From Vibrio palustris (lineage in GTDB: Bacteria > Pseudomonadota > Gammaproteobacteria > Enterobacterales > Vibrionaceae): DNA of 64,000 nucleotides. Location: contig NZ_AP024888.1 in the NCBI RefSeq assembly GCF_024346995.1, forward strand, positions 868,001 to 932,000, given 5' to 3'. Both the position numbers and the translations under genes were made by a program. Below, in pieces: positions 9,290-17,511 of this stretch (positions are counted from its first letter, which is position 1; the number at the start of each line of letters is the position of its first letter). The notes below the pieces were generated by a model, which did not search any database, had not been told where the DNA came from, and saw only the letters and a program-made list of their open reading frames with translations.

Positions 9290-10561
9290 TCACCCGCTTG
9301 GTTGCTCAACAATCAATTGTCTTTGTTTGCGCACTAAAATATATATAAGTGATGAGGATGTTATAAGCGCACCAGAAAACATCCATGCATATTCAATAGA
9401 GAAATTATTTGCCAGATAACCTAGACATATGGAACCAGCCAGACCGCCAATTTGCATCACGAAAGACTCAAACGACAGCATTGTGGAGCGTTTTTCCGAT
9501 GGAATAGCTTCATTATATATAGTCGCATGTGGAGACTCTTTAACACCATTAATTAAAAAGAATGTCCAATATGCAATAGCAAACCCAACCTGTGTTGTAG
9601 ATATCGCCATAATAACGAGTACGGTTCCCATGAAAAGTCGCATCATAAACAATACGAATGCATAGTCATTTTTAAACAATCTACATAATGGAATTGAAAT
9701 ATAACTCCCTAATGCCCCAGCAAAAAAATACCCTGATCCTAAAATTCCTAATATACTTGTTTGAAACTCAGCACCGGCTACCTCTTTTGCTTTAGGTTGC
9801 CACAACATCTCTACGCCAGAAAGGCTAAAACTCCAAAATACGGACGCAAGAATTAACAAAAAAACTAAATGATTTTTTAGCCCATAATGAACGGAAGTCG
9901 CAATAAGGGAAGGGAACGCCATTAATCCTGATAATATCCCTTTTTCCTGATGTTCTACTATACGTTCTTCTTTGATTAACACCGATGTTAGAAGCATCTG
10001 GCATAGCGCAAGAAAGAGAGCGACCATAAAATTAAGGGAATATATGTCAAAGCCTTCTATATGAGAGATGATAATGCTTAAGCTTGACATCGGTATGTAT
10101 CCTCCTAATAAAGAGGCGCCCCCCAGTGACAACGTGACAAAAATACCGACCATTGCCAATGTCTCCTGCAAGTTTCCATCCGGATATTTTTTTTCAAATT
10201 CATCAATAAACCATGCGTCTATCGTACCTGATGATAATGAGCGACTGGCTCCTAAGAATGCAAAAGAAATAATATAGTGCCAAAATTCCTGTGAAATTAA
10301 CATTCCGAAGAAAGAGATAAACATCAAAACAACAGAGATTATAAATACCTTTTTCCGCCCGATGGTATCAGCTAAAGCCCCCGTTGGAAGCTCAAGTAAA
10401 ATAATGGACGTCGAATACACTCCCATTACGATCCCTACTTCAAATAAATCTAGACCTTTTTCAACTTGAAAAACCGTTAAAATTGGCAAAATTAAACCAA
10501 CCATAAACCACTGAAGTGATTGGTTGAGTATATAAATTTTTTTTAAGTTTTCACAAAACAT
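9290..10561 (-). CDS. MFS transporter
   Basis: About 423 residues with some 12 hydrophobic segments. The loop 2-3 signature of major-facilitator proteins, GALADTIGRKKVF, is present near residue 66. The N-terminus ENLKKIYILNQSLQWFMVGLI and ELPTGALADT resemble Gram-positive-type drug/metabolite exporters of the MFS_1 group. The substrate is unknown. ATG at 10561 is chosen because AGGGA lies five bases upstream; earlier ATGs at 10567 and 10582 are badly spaced. It is the last gene before the cassette array and shares its orientation, but no attC site follows it. Confidence 0.8.
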   Translation of the reverse strand: MFCENLKKIYILNQSLQWFMVGLILPILTVFQVEKGLDLFEVGIVMGVYSTSIILLELPTGALADTIGRKKVFIISVVLMFISFFGMLISQEFWHYIISFAFLGASRSLSSGTIDAWFIDEFEKKYPDGNLQETLAMVGIFVTLSLGGASLLGGYIPMSSLSIIISHIEGFDIYSLNFMVALFLALCQMLLTSVLIKEERIVEHQEKGILSGLMAFPSLIATSVHYGLKNHLVFLLILASVFWSFSLSGVEMLWQPKAKEVAGAEFQTSILGILGSGYFFAGALGSYISIPLCRLFKNDYAFVLFMMRLFMGTVLVIMAISTTQVGFAIAYWTFFLINGVKESPHATIYNEAIPSEKRSTMLSFESFVMQIGGLAGSICLGYLANNFSIEYAWMFSGALITSSSLIYILVRKQRQLIVEQPSG

Positions 10562-10596
10562 TTTCATCCCTAAATGGCACAATATTCCGACAGGAT

Positions 10597-10619
10597 ACTA
10601 ACAAGGCGCCCATAATATA
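10597..10619 (-). repeat. attC-adjacent 23-bp repeat, copy 1
   Basis: On the minus strand this reads ATATTATGGGCGCC followed by TTGTTAGT. The same block, with a few changes, occurs at 16523-16545 (minus), 16741-16763 (plus) and 25861-25883 (plus). Confidence 0.6.
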
Positions 10620-10728
10620 TCCATAACAAGAAACTGTACCATACATACGGCATTTTAAATGCATGGGTTTCTTATTTATTCATTTATAAGAAAACTTCTT
10701 CCCTCATTGGCGTAACGCCAATAATAAG

Positions 10729-10822
10729 AGAAAGATAGTTGTAATACTTAATTCAATGCTAAGAGACGGTGTAATGTAGAATAAGAATAGCGCCCAAAAA
10801 TTAGCTATGGACGCCAAGTCTC
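10729..10822 (+). mobile_element. 3' end remnant of an IS110-family element
   Basis: This 94-base stretch aligns with the last 93 bases of the intact IS110 element (25075-25167), including a shared run CAATGCTAAGAGACGGT, a conserved AAAAATTA segment and a terminal GACGCCA. Like the intact element it ends directly against the attC core TTGTTA (10823). The rest of the element is missing. Left of it GGCGTAACGCC at 10709 may be the other half of the same attC. Confidence 0.8.
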
Positions 10823-10831
10823 TTGTTAAGG
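10823..10831 (-). repeat. Remnant of attC-0 (R'' core)
   Basis: TTGTTAAGG, the R'' core of the attC belonging to the HAD cassette, overlapping its stop codon. The remainder of the site was replaced by the IS110 remnant; GGCGTAACGCC at 10709-10719 may be its R' half. Confidence 0.55.
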
Positions 10832-11521
10832 ATATTTTACCAATGACTCCACTTCACTTAGGCTTTCGATTTGAAAAATGCGGTCTGGAAGGTTTTCCAT
10901 CGAATGGTAACCTTTAAGTAACACTGATCGCATACCCGAATTTAGTGAGCCAATAGCATCGTTTATAGGATGATCCCCAACATACACGCACTCATGAGCG
11001 CTAAATCTCTGAGATGCCATCGTATCAACAAATACCTCAGGGTTTGGTTTTTTCTTACCTAATTTTTCTGAACTGACAACTTGGCTAATCAGTGAATAAA
11101 ATGAGGTAGCGGCTAAGGTTTGTACTCTTGAAGCGTGTGCGCCGTTAGAAATAACACCTAAAAAGTACCCCTGATCGTGCAAATTTCTCAGCAAATTCTT
11201 AGCACCAGCCATTTCTATGGCGCTTTTTGGAAAAACTTCTTTCCAAAAATCAATTAATTCTTGAGCGCTAACTCTAAGATTCCAATCGAGTTGACGGCTT
11301 AGTTCACAACCAACAGCTTCACTAATTTTTCCGTATTTTGAATCTGTAGCTAAATACCCTCCATTATCTACAAGCTTAATTATTGAGGAAATATTTTCAG
11401 TGTTGGTTATATGCAAGCGACTAGCATATTTTTCCACAAACGTAGTTACAAACCGCTCAATACTCGCTGTGCGATCTACTAATGTATTGTCTAGATCAAA
11501 ATATACTGCCTTAATAGCCAT
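10826..11521 (-). CDS. HAD-superfamily hydrolase (cassette)
   Basis: A 231-residue cytoplasmic phosphatase-like protein. Motif I is FDLDNTLVD with Asp9 and Asp11; motif II is ISNGAHAS; motif III lysine is in SSEKLGKKKPNPEVF; motif IV is VGDHPINDAIGS. The DNT variant and helical cap match the YjjG/HAD-1 nucleotidase-like branch. ATG at 11521 follows GGAG and lies just inside the cassette start, next to the attC of the neighbouring cassette. Substrate is unknown. Its own attC has been destroyed by an IS110-type insertion, so the cassette can probably no longer be excised cleanly. Confidence 0.85.
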   Translation of the reverse strand: MAIKAVYFDLDNTLVDRTASIERFVTTFVEKYASRLHITNTENISSIIKLVDNGGYLATDSKYGKISEAVGCELSRQLDWNLRVSAQELIDFWKEVFPKSAIEMAGAKNLLRNLHDQGYFLGVISNGAHASRVQTLAATSFYSLISQVVSSEKLGKKKPNPEVFVDTMASQRFSAHECVYVGDHPINDAIGSLNSGMRSVLLKGYHSMENLPDRIFQIESLSEVESLVKYP

Positions 11522-11530
11522 GTGCTTTCT

Positions 11531-11663
11531 CCATAACGCCCGCATAAGGGGCACCGAAACGTAGCGGCGATTTGGTTAAACTTGGCCGAAGCCCCAAAAC
11601 TAAATTGCCGCGTAGTTTTGGGGGCCCAGAGAGCTTGCGAGCGCCTTGATGCGATTGTTATAT
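11531..11663 (-). repeat. attC-1 (133 bp)
   Basis: On the minus strand it begins ATATAAC (R'') and ends GGGCGTTATGG (R'), with the long Vibrio-type inner arms, including CCCCAAAACTA and TAGTTTTGGGG as a self-complementary stem. It belongs to the YciI-like cassette. Confidence 0.9.
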
Positions 11664-11671
11664 GCCCGATA

Positions 11672-11956
11672 TTACAACAAAAACGCTAACTCTTTAGAAG
11701 CTTTTGTAGGCGTGATTTCTGTAACTTGATACGTTGCTATATTCTCACGATGGAAAGGATCTTGGGTAAGGATTTCTTCTAACACCTTTCTATCTTTTAG
11801 GGTTGCTAGTATTACACCTCCTGTGCGAGGGTTCTTTCGACCTGAAAGCTGAAAGTGCCCCAGATCATATTGCTCATTCAAATAATCAATGTGTTCAGGG
11901 ATAAATCGATTTACTTCTTCAAGTGGCACTTGATAATCGAGAGAAATAATGAACAT
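11672..11956 (-). CDS. YciI-like protein (cassette)
   Basis: A 94-residue protein of the YCII-related dimeric alpha/beta-barrel type: MFIISLDYQVP at the start, the central strand/loop GHFQLSGRKNPRTGGVIL and the C-terminal DPFHRENIATYQVTEI. Members are small cytoplasmic enzymes or ligand-binding proteins; a His-Asp pair (here in DPFH) is often proposed as catalytic. Function here is unknown. The gene starts 40 bases from the neighbouring attC and stops eight bases before its own, the compact packing normal for cassettes. Confidence 0.82.
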   Translation of the reverse strand: MFIISLDYQVPLEEVNRFIPEHIDYLNEQYDLGHFQLSGRKNPRTGGVILATLKDRKVLEEILTQDPFHRENIATYQVTEITPTKASKELAFLL

Positions 11957-11996
11957 GGTAAGTCCTCATTGTCAGAAATTCGGCCCATTTTGGGGC

Positions 11997-12075
11997 ATAT
12001 AACGCCGCATTAAGGTGTGAGCGAAGCAAAAAAACTGCCAAGCGTTGCGAATCACTCTTAAATACTTTGTTAACT
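11997..12075 (-). repeat. attC-2 (79 bp)
   Basis: Ends GGCGTTATATG on the minus strand and starts with AGTTAAC, which includes the stop codon of the methyltransferase gene. Its inner text (CGCATTAAGGTGTGAGCG on the plus strand) is nearly identical to attC-16. Confidence 0.88.
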
Positions 12076-12867
12076 GGCTTTTCTAGCGATCACTAAACCA
12101 TGATTACTTGAACCTAATAAACTAGGTTCATCACAATTTGTTAAGTGATAATCTAACCAAGTTTGATATTGAGATGGTGTAAAGCCATTAACACCATTAG
12201 AAATATAACGTCCAAAACCATCTGTTGCGGAGTGACCGATAACACCAAAACCATTGTCTTGAACCAAACATTCAATTTCAGCTGGTGTGGCAAAGTACCC
12301 TACATTAAAGAAACTATCTGCTTTTGAGTGTGAAACTGTGCCATACCTATTTAATTCGGTAAGTACTTCGGGCGTAATCAATTCCGGAAATTGTTGAGCG
12401 AACATCCCCGCGACAAAATAGCGTGAGATATAGGCAACAGCTAGCACCCCATTAGGCTTCAGAATACGCAAAGCTTCTTTTATCGCCAGCTCTCTTTCGT
12501 ACAGAGTTTTCAAGTGATATAGGGGCCCTAGGATCACACAAACATCTTGAGAACTACTCTCAATAAATGAAACGTCACACGCATTTCCCTCAAACACTCT
12601 TAAGTCGATGCCCTCGGATTTGGCTTTGGTATTTAGAATATCAACTTGATCAGGTACAAGCTCTACAGCAGTTACATCACAACCCATTTTTGCAAAACTT
12701 AAAGAGTAACGACCCGTAGCTGCTCCCAACTCACATACCGATTTGCCTTTTGACAAATAAGGTTCGAGTTTGTGCATTGTGGTGTCAAACTCTAACTGAG
12801 CAATATACTGTCTTGTCAGTCTTTGATCTTCATTAGCCCCCGTATATTGGGCTATTAGTTCTTCCAA
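12070..12867 (-). CDS. Class I SAM-dependent methyltransferase (cassette)
   Basis: A 265-residue Rossmann-fold methyltransferase. Motif I is VCELGAATGRYSLSFAKMG at about residues 44-62, followed by the acidic motif II TAVELVPDQVD and the later motif DVCVILGPLYHL. These bind S-adenosylmethionine. The C-terminal third has no recognisable substrate domain. The stop codon lies inside the R'' core of its attC. Similar small-molecule methyltransferases are common in environmental cassettes; the acceptor is unknown. Confidence 0.88.
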   Translation of the reverse strand: MEELIAQYTGANEDQRLTRQYIAQLEFDTTMHKLEPYLSKGKSVCELGAATGRYSLSFAKMGCDVTAVELVPDQVDILNTKAKSEGIDLRVFEGNACDVSFIESSSQDVCVILGPLYHLKTLYERELAIKEALRILKPNGVLAVAYISRYFVAGMFAQQFPELITPEVLTELNRYGTVSHSKADSFFNVGYFATPAEIECLVQDNGFGVIGHSATDGFGRYISNGVNGFTPSQYQTWLDYHLTNCDEPSLLGSSNHGLVIARKAS

Positions 12868-12887
12868 TGTTCAATACTCCTTTTGCC

Positions 12888-13015
12888 AGTTAACGCTAAG
12901 CTAAGTGGTGAGCAACGCTAACCACCGAACCTAAACCATTGTGACGTAAACACTAAAACTGAATCAAACTAAAAATGCCGAGCGTTGTGAATCCGTCTTG
13001 AACGTCTTGTTAGCT
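12888..13015 (-). repeat. attC-3 (128 bp)
   Basis: Bounded by GTTAACGC (plus strand, 12889) and TTGTTAGCT (13007). Shares the end text GCCGAGCGTTG...AATCCGTCTTGAACG with attC-4. Belongs to the DUF523 cassette, whose stop codon is within it. Confidence 0.9.
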
Positions 13016-13498
13016 ATGTTTTTCCAACACCTCTCGGAGTTTAGCTATCGTATGTTGGCTGTAGACTTTAATGTCATAACGCTCTAACAATGCAGTAGCT
13101 ACCCCTGAGCCATCGATTTTAATCCCGTTGAATGTACCATCATAAATTTTTGAACTACCACAGGAAGGGCTGCCTTCTGCGAGTACCGCATACTTTATTT
13201 GCTGTTTCTTACAAAGCTCCAAAGCGTGCTTTGCCCCACTTACAAATTGTTCAGTAACATCAATACCATCATTTCCAACTACGTTTGCCACACCATCAAG
13301 CACATCAATACCTTTACCAAAAATGATTTCTGCGGGTGCTCTAGGAATAGGTAAACCTGCTGATACTTCGGGGCAAAAGATCACTAGTTCAGCATTTGAC
13401 TTGAGCCAGAGTAACTCAGGATCAGGGATTGATAAACAGCTTGTATTGTATCTAACTTTGTTTCCGACCAAACATGAACTAACGAGAACTTTTACCAC
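13010..13498 (-). CDS. DUF523 / TudS-type protein (cassette)
   Basis: A 162-residue DUF523 protein. Three conserved cysteines are in place: Cys9 (VSSCLVG), Cys42 (VIFCPEV) and Cys113 (EGSPSCGS). In characterised members (TudS, thiouracil desulfurase) these bind a [4Fe-4S] cluster that removes sulfur from thiolated pyrimidines. Length is normal for the single-domain form. Activity on thiouracil is inferred from the family only. The stop codon overlaps the attC core. The upstream start sits close to attC-4, as expected for a cassette gene. Confidence 0.85.
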   Translation of the reverse strand: MVKVLVSSCLVGNKVRYNTSCLSIPDPELLWLKSNAELVIFCPEVSAGLPIPRAPAEIIFGKGIDVLDGVANVVGNDGIDVTEQFVSGAKHALELCKKQQIKYAVLAEGSPSCGSSKIYDGTFNGIKIDGSGVATALLERYDIKVYSQHTIAKLREVLEKHS

Positions 13499-13523
13499 TG
13501 GAACTCCCTTATATACGAGAAAT

Positions 13524-13651
13524 AGCTAACGCCGCGTTAAGTGGTGCGCAACGCTACCACAGCACTCAAGACATTATGTCATAAACACTGATGCATATCT
13601 TTGAATTGAAGCCGCCGAGCGTTGGGAGTCCGTCTTAAACGCTTGTTATGT
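13524..13651 (-). repeat. attC-4 (128 bp)
   Basis: Bounded by GCTAACGCCGC and TTGTTATGT on the plus strand, with VCR-like inner text ending GCCGAGCGTTGGGAGTCCG. Belongs to the GNAT cassette. Confidence 0.92.
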
Positions 13652-13656
13652 GCGTG

Positions 13657-14103
13657 CTAAATCTGTGCGTATAATCTCAACATGTCTTTGTGTTGAATAC
13701 CATTTTCATAGATTGGTTCTGGGTAATTCAGTAAGAAGTGATCTTTGATGATCGAGTCAACGCGAAAACCAAGGCGCTGATAATAAGTCAGTTGATAACC
13801 AAAGGTACCTGTACCCAATTCAACACGAGTGATTCCCTTACTTGGTAGCTGAGACAGAACTGACTTGAGCAATTGAGAGCCAATTCCTCGACCTTGTAAC
13901 TCGGGATATACAGAAACATTGAAGATTTCAGCAAGGTTTTGGGGCTCTGGCTTCACTATACATGCCGCCAAAATACGCTCATTATCTAGCGCAGAAAAGC
14001 ACCATGATTCGGATAAATATGATGAAATACTCGCTTCAGAAGGATCTGCTTCGAGCAGCAAATCTAGCGGAATTTGGCTACTTTTGACTTCGATAAATTG
14101 CAT
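13657..14103 (-). CDS. GNAT N-acetyltransferase (cassette)
   Basis: A 148-residue acetyltransferase. The acetyl-CoA pyrophosphate loop is VSVYPELQGRGIGSQLL near residues 72-88, and YYQRLGFRVDSI is the typical C-terminal beta-bulge/alpha region. It should transfer acetyl from acetyl-CoA to an amine. GNATs are the most common enzymes in integron cassettes, some of them resistance enzymes; nothing here identifies the substrate. ATG at 14103 is chosen because GGAGG lies six bases upstream; the in-frame ATG at 14118 would fall in the attC core. Confidence 0.87.
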   Translation of the reverse strand: MQFIEVKSSQIPLDLLLEADPSEASISSYLSESWCFSALDNERILAACIVKPEPQNLAEIFNVSVYPELQGRGIGSQLLKSVLSQLPSKGITRVELGTGTFGYQLTYYQRLGFRVDSIIKDHFLLNYPEPIYENGIQHKDMLRLYAQI

Positions 14104-14116
14104 TTTTCCTCCAAGC

Positions 14117-14235
14117 ATATAACGCCAATCTCACCGGAATATTTTACGGAGAGCGTTTTTTGTAAAAATGAAGCGTAGCGAAATACACAAAAATGAGCGT
14201 AGTAAAATTTTTCCGCGTGCAGCTTTTTGTTAGGA
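14117..14235 (-). repeat. attC-5 (119 bp)
   Basis: Bounded by ATAACGCC and TTGTTAGGA on the plus strand. Contains inverted arms GTGTATTTCGCTACG-type text typical of long Vibrio attC sites. Belongs to the HD-domain cassette. Confidence 0.85.
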
Positions 14236-14814
14236 GTCTTTCAGCCAACCTTGTTCTACCGCATATCCGATTTTTTCTATAAACCAGCTATATATCTCAG
14301 GATTTTCATTCTCTATAAATTGATGCATTTTTAGCACCTGACTTTTATGTATTCCATTGTCTTTCCATGCTCGACCTTCGCTGGTAATGTTATGAAGGAA
14401 AGGCAATAGGCGATCAATGACCTTTAGCAATTTCGCCTCTTTACTCTTACCAGTTTCTTGTTCTTCCCAAAGCTCGACAATATCACCAATTGGATTGCCA
14501 GGATGCGAGGCAATTTGTATTACGCTCTCACGTTCTTCAACGTGGGCACTATCTCTTTTGCTACTATAAAGAAATGTGTCTCCAGCGCCTATTTCACCGA
14601 GATCATGCAGTAATGCAAGCTTGATGAGTTTTGGTACATCGTAATCGTCGTTTAACATCTCAGCAAACGCCCAACATGCCATTGATAGATGCCATGAGTG
14701 TTCTGCTGAATTTTCAACCCTCTCCCCACCATTGATATAAGTCCGGCGATTTACAGATTTTAAAGCATCTAACTGAAGCATAAAATCGGATATTTTTGTA
14801 ATTCTGTTGATCAA
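14230..14814 (-). CDS. HD-domain hydrolase, YfbR/HDDC2-like (cassette)
   Basis: A 194-residue HD-domain protein. Metal ligands are visible as AEHSWH (His39, His42) and LLHDLGE (His70, Asp71), with a later Asp in KVIDRLLPFLHN. This matches the YfbR/HDDC2 group of 5'-deoxynucleotidases that hydrolyse deoxynucleoside monophosphates. It likely acts in the cytoplasm on nucleotides. The stop overlaps the attC core. AGGAGGAAAATC lies just before the ATG at 14814 and partly forms the end of the next attC. Confidence 0.85.
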   Translation of the reverse strand: MINRITKISDFMLQLDALKSVNRRTYINGGERVENSAEHSWHLSMACWAFAEMLNDDYDVPKLIKLALLHDLGEIGAGDTFLYSSKRDSAHVEERESVIQIASHPGNPIGDIVELWEEQETGKSKEAKLLKVIDRLLPFLHNITSEGRAWKDNGIHKSQVLKMHQFIENENPEIYSWFIEKIGYAVEQGWLKDS

Positions 14815-14822
14815 GATTTTCC

Positions 14823-14922
14823 TCCTAACGCTTTGCTAAGCGGCAATAAAATAGCTGGCTAAAATTAGCGAGGAACGAGCAAAAGCCAGCTATTTTTTGT
14901 CCGTTTAAGCAACTTATTAGCC
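14823..14922 (-). repeat. attC-6 (about 100 bp)
   Basis: Bounded by CCTAACGC and TTATTAGCC on the plus strand. The R'' core is GGCTAAT instead of the usual AAC, so crossover efficiency may be reduced. TAGCTGGCTAAAATTAG and AGCCAGCTA form an inner stem. Belongs to the large unknown cassette gene. Confidence 0.75.
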
Positions 14923-14933
14923 ATAGATGAATT

Positions 14934-15989
14934 TTACAACGATATATACACCTCTTTAACTGAAGCATTTAAAGAGCTTGCGTGAGATATATAATCGGAA
15001 AACAAAATAACTAAATCATTAATTGTTAAATCATAGTGATCTTCTGTTGATCCACTTGGAGAAAACCTAGATGTTTCTCTTAACCACTCTCTAAATTCCG
15101 TCTCACATTTGTAAGCAATTTGCTTGTCTTCACTCTGTCTTAATTGGACTAAGATTCCTGTATCGTTATCTTTTAATCTATTAGAGGTAAGATCCGCCTT
15201 GCCTATTTTACTTGATTTTAAACCTGTTGATTTTATATAAAAATAGGGCACATGCCTTATATCGGCAGGAAAGCCTTCGGTCGGAGTAAATTCAAATCGC
15301 ATATAATCAGAATTACCTTTAAGAGCTTTGTATTTATCAATGGTTTTATTAGATATAGCATTGCTTAAATTTAATACTTCTTTATTGAACTCTTGTTGAC
15401 TATTTGACTTATTAATAATAGGGATAATATGTTTTTCTTTTAGAATACTAGCTAAATTTTTAGCTCTAAAGACACTCGTTGGCCATTCAGTATCATGAAA
15501 TCCTTTCTTTCTAAGAGCATTTTTAACATTATTTGTTGGCCAGTACTTTTTAGTACCAATGAGTTTGGAACTGCCATTTTCATACCAATATTCATATTGA
15601 CTTTCAACAGATGTAGATACTTTCGTAGCTCTATTTGTAAAGCATCCTGGACTTTCATAAAACTCTATTTGATACGAATCACCTATTTTTTTGAACTCAT
15701 AGTTACAGCTATCATTGGTTACTTTAATATTGAGTCTTTCAGCAATCTTTGATAGGAAATCATTCCCATTTTTTTTATAATTAGACCAATTTGATCTGGA
15801 TACTTTTACGCCTGTATGAACTTCTATCAAATTTGATATGACTGTAGAATTTATCAAGTTGATGCGAGGTCCGTACCCACTATATTTTTTTATCAGTAGT
15901 GCAACTTCTTGCGTTAACGTGTCGAATGTTCTATCACATCCTAATTTTGAGCATACAGTTTCCCATTTTGCTGGTATTGTCTTACCCAT
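14934..15989 (-). CDS. Uncharacterised 351-residue cassette protein
   Basis: I do not recognise this protein. It is 351 residues, lysine/asparagine/serine rich and has no signal peptide or membrane segment. The first 90 residues are predicted helical (LTQEVALLIKKYSGYGPRI, VSRSNWSNYKKNGNDFLSKIAERLNIKV) and could be a DNA-binding or adaptor head. Later segments mix strands and helices. The gene is notably AT-rich compared with neighbours and is long for a cassette gene. No attC is seen to its right; the next 700 bases hold IS remnants. ATG at 15989 follows AGGGAAGTA. Confidence 0.6.
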   Translation of the reverse strand: MGKTIPAKWETVCSKLGCDRTFDTLTQEVALLIKKYSGYGPRINLINSTVISNLIEVHTGVKVSRSNWSNYKKNGNDFLSKIAERLNIKVTNDSCNYEFKKIGDSYQIEFYESPGCFTNRATKVSTSVESQYEYWYENGSSKLIGTKKYWPTNNVKNALRKKGFHDTEWPTSVFRAKNLASILKEKHIIPIINKSNSQQEFNKEVLNLSNAISNKTIDKYKALKGNSDYMRFEFTPTEGFPADIRHVPYFYIKSTGLKSSKIGKADLTSNRLKDNDTGILVQLRQSEDKQIAYKCETEFREWLRETSRFSPSGSTEDHYDLTINDLVILFSDYISHASSLNASVKEVYISL

Positions 15990-16424
15990 TACTTCCCTTA
16001 TATCTGATTAAAGTCATCTACAAATTTATATGGCTAACATTTTAATAGTGCGCATACGCGTTTACACATTTCTAAACTCATTCAAAAATTCTATTAACTT
16101 TCTGAAGAATAATACATTTTCATTCATATCCGCAAAAACCAAACTGGAAAAACAAGCATGCGCGTTTTCACATTTATCCACGGTCTGTTATTTCTGCTGC
16201 GTATATTCTTATTCATTGATACTAAAAGGATTTCTGAATTCGTGCCAGTACAAACCATGCACAATTGAGATATTTAAAATGGCTAAACGCGCACAAAAGC
16301 AGGTTTTTGAAAAATAAACTGTCTATCCATACAAAAATAGACGCACTGGCAGGACATCCATCATATCTACCGCGCCAACAACTGGACTCTAGAGAGGTTG
16401 AGCTTACTCTGGGGTTGAGAGCTA

Positions 16425-16510
16425 CAAAAACCGCATAAACATTGCCGTCAGCCAAAGCTTTCGAGAACATGACTGGGAAAGTTTTTACCCAGCACGCGGC
16501 GCAACGCACT
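16425..16510 (-). mobile_element. Truncated ISAs1-type element, 3' end
   Basis: Aligns with the left end of the intact ISAs1 element at 26935-27010: ACCGCATAAACATTGCCGTCA matches GCCGCATGAACGTTCCCGTCA, and CGAGAAC follows in both. On the minus strand it encodes a degenerate C-terminal tail (VRCAACWVKTFPVMFSKAL) resembling RCAMDENYLSKVLGSL. Everything upstream of that is missing. Confidence 0.7.
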
Positions 16511-16522
16511 ATTAACCTGAGT

Positions 16523-16545
16523 ACTAACAAGACACCTATAATATT
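16523..16545 (-). repeat. attC-adjacent 23-bp repeat, copy 2
   Basis: Minus-strand text ATTATAGGTGTC followed by TTGTTAGT. Inverted relative to the copy at 16741, so the two bound a 241-base segment. Confidence 0.65.
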
Positions 16546-16740
16546 CACGCACTGACGGGACAACCATAGTATTACCGTTAGTCAGCAATGACTGCATTGC
16601 CACGCCTCTATTCTACGTAAAAGACGCAAAAACAAAGTAAAGTATCCATATCCCTAACACACTCTAGAACAACTTACGAATTCAAACATCACATCACTAT
16701 GAAAACGGTAGGATGATACTTAGAACATTGCTTATTTATT

Positions 16741-16763
16741 ATAGTATGGGTGTCTTGTTTATT
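16741..16763 (+). repeat. attC-adjacent 23-bp repeat, copy 3
   Basis: Differs from the copy at 25861-25883 at one of 23 positions. It lies at the 3' end of the LysE cassette gene, where an attC core would be expected. Confidence 0.75.
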
Positions 16764-16764
16764 A

Positions 16765-17415
16765 TTATTTGGTTAATGCTGACTTTACTATTGTGAAGCC
16801 AATGAGACCTAAAATAACACCAGTACACTTGTCTATATAATAAGCTAGCTTCGAGAATTTACGACGCACCTTGTCTATTGATAGCACATAAATAACCGAC
16901 AAATCCCATACAAAAACAACTGATGTCATCCAAATACCAAGCCCCACTTTAAAACCAAAATTAACATCGTTAGTTAAGACTACAGTAAATAAGCTTAAGT
17001 AAAACAAAAGGTTTTTAGGGTTTAAAATGCCAGACATAAAACCTGTAATGAATTCTTTTGCAAATGTAGTCTCTGATTGGCGAGTTTGGTTTTCAGAAAT
17101 TTCTAGATATTTATAATCACTTTTCTTTGCTCTTAAAGCCATGACTGCTAGATAAATAAGGAATAAACCACCTGCGACTTTCAATGCAATCATTATAATT
17201 ACTGTACTTGCTAGCAATGCTCCTACACCAACTAAGCAAAGAGCAATATATAATGCATTCGCACTCGCTATACCCGCTGCAACTCCTATAGACTTTTTAG
17301 GGCCATTTTTTATTGCGCTTTTAACAACAAGAACAAAGTCAGGCCCAGGGCTTAATAACGCGAGAAAATGTGCAATAGCTACTGTTACAAATATACTAAA
17401 TAGTGCCCAATCCAT
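16765..17415 (-). CDS. LysE/RhtB-family exporter (cassette)
   Basis: A 216-residue inner-membrane protein with about six hydrophobic segments and the LysE/RhtB signature LLSPGPDFVLVVKSAIKNGPKKSIGVAAGI near residues 20-50, then FITGFMSGILNPKNLLFYLSL. Family members export amino acids or homoserine lactone-like metabolites. It is one of two LysE-type cassettes here; the other (25178) has the same fold but differs extensively. Its attC R'' core is missing and replaced by the 23-bp repeat just past the stop codon, so the cassette may be locked in place. Confidence 0.87.
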   Translation of the reverse strand: MDWALFSIFVTVAIAHFLALLSPGPDFVLVVKSAIKNGPKKSIGVAAGIASANALYIALCLVGVGALLASTVIIMIALKVAGGLFLIYLAVMALRAKKSDYKYLEISENQTRQSETTFAKEFITGFMSGILNPKNLLFYLSLFTVVLTNDVNFGFKVGLGIWMTSVVFVWDLSVIYVLSIDKVRRKFSKLAYYIDKCTGVILGLIGFTIVKSALTK

Positions 17416-17456
17416 CTTCTAATTTCCTTTTTTGCGTGTTACCAATTAGGTAAAAA

Positions 17457-17509
17457 ATATAACGCCGCAAGCATTGGTGCGTAGCATCAAATGCTTTGCC
17501 TTGTTATCC
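17457..17509 (-). repeat. attC-7 (53 bp, short)
   Basis: Bounded by ATAACGCCGC and CCTTGTTATCC on the plus strand, with GCAAGCATT and AAATGCTTTGC as inner arms. Close to the minimum size for a functional attC. Belongs to the CbrC cassette. Confidence 0.85.
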
Positions 17510-17511
17510 AT

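Larger units (their letters stand above)
15990..16764. other. Degraded region with IS remnants
   Basis: About 775 bases without a believable gene between the 351-residue cassette gene and the LysE cassette. It holds an ISAs1 end remnant (16425-16510), two inverted copies of the 23-bp attC-adjacent repeat (16523 and 16741) and two loosely similar stretches around 16341 and 16547. The text GGCTAACATT at 16032 may be a degenerate attC R' core. Open frames here are short or derived from the IS remnant. Confidence 0.6.

Noticed and set aside
10562..10728. Treating the MFS gene as a cassette
   Set aside because: It shares the array's orientation, but no attC core follows its stop codon, and a normal convergent gene border lies there.
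16222..16563. 113-codon frame on the minus strand
   Set aside because: Its middle is the translated ISAs1 end remnant and the rest has no resemblance to a protein family. Treated as remnant DNA.
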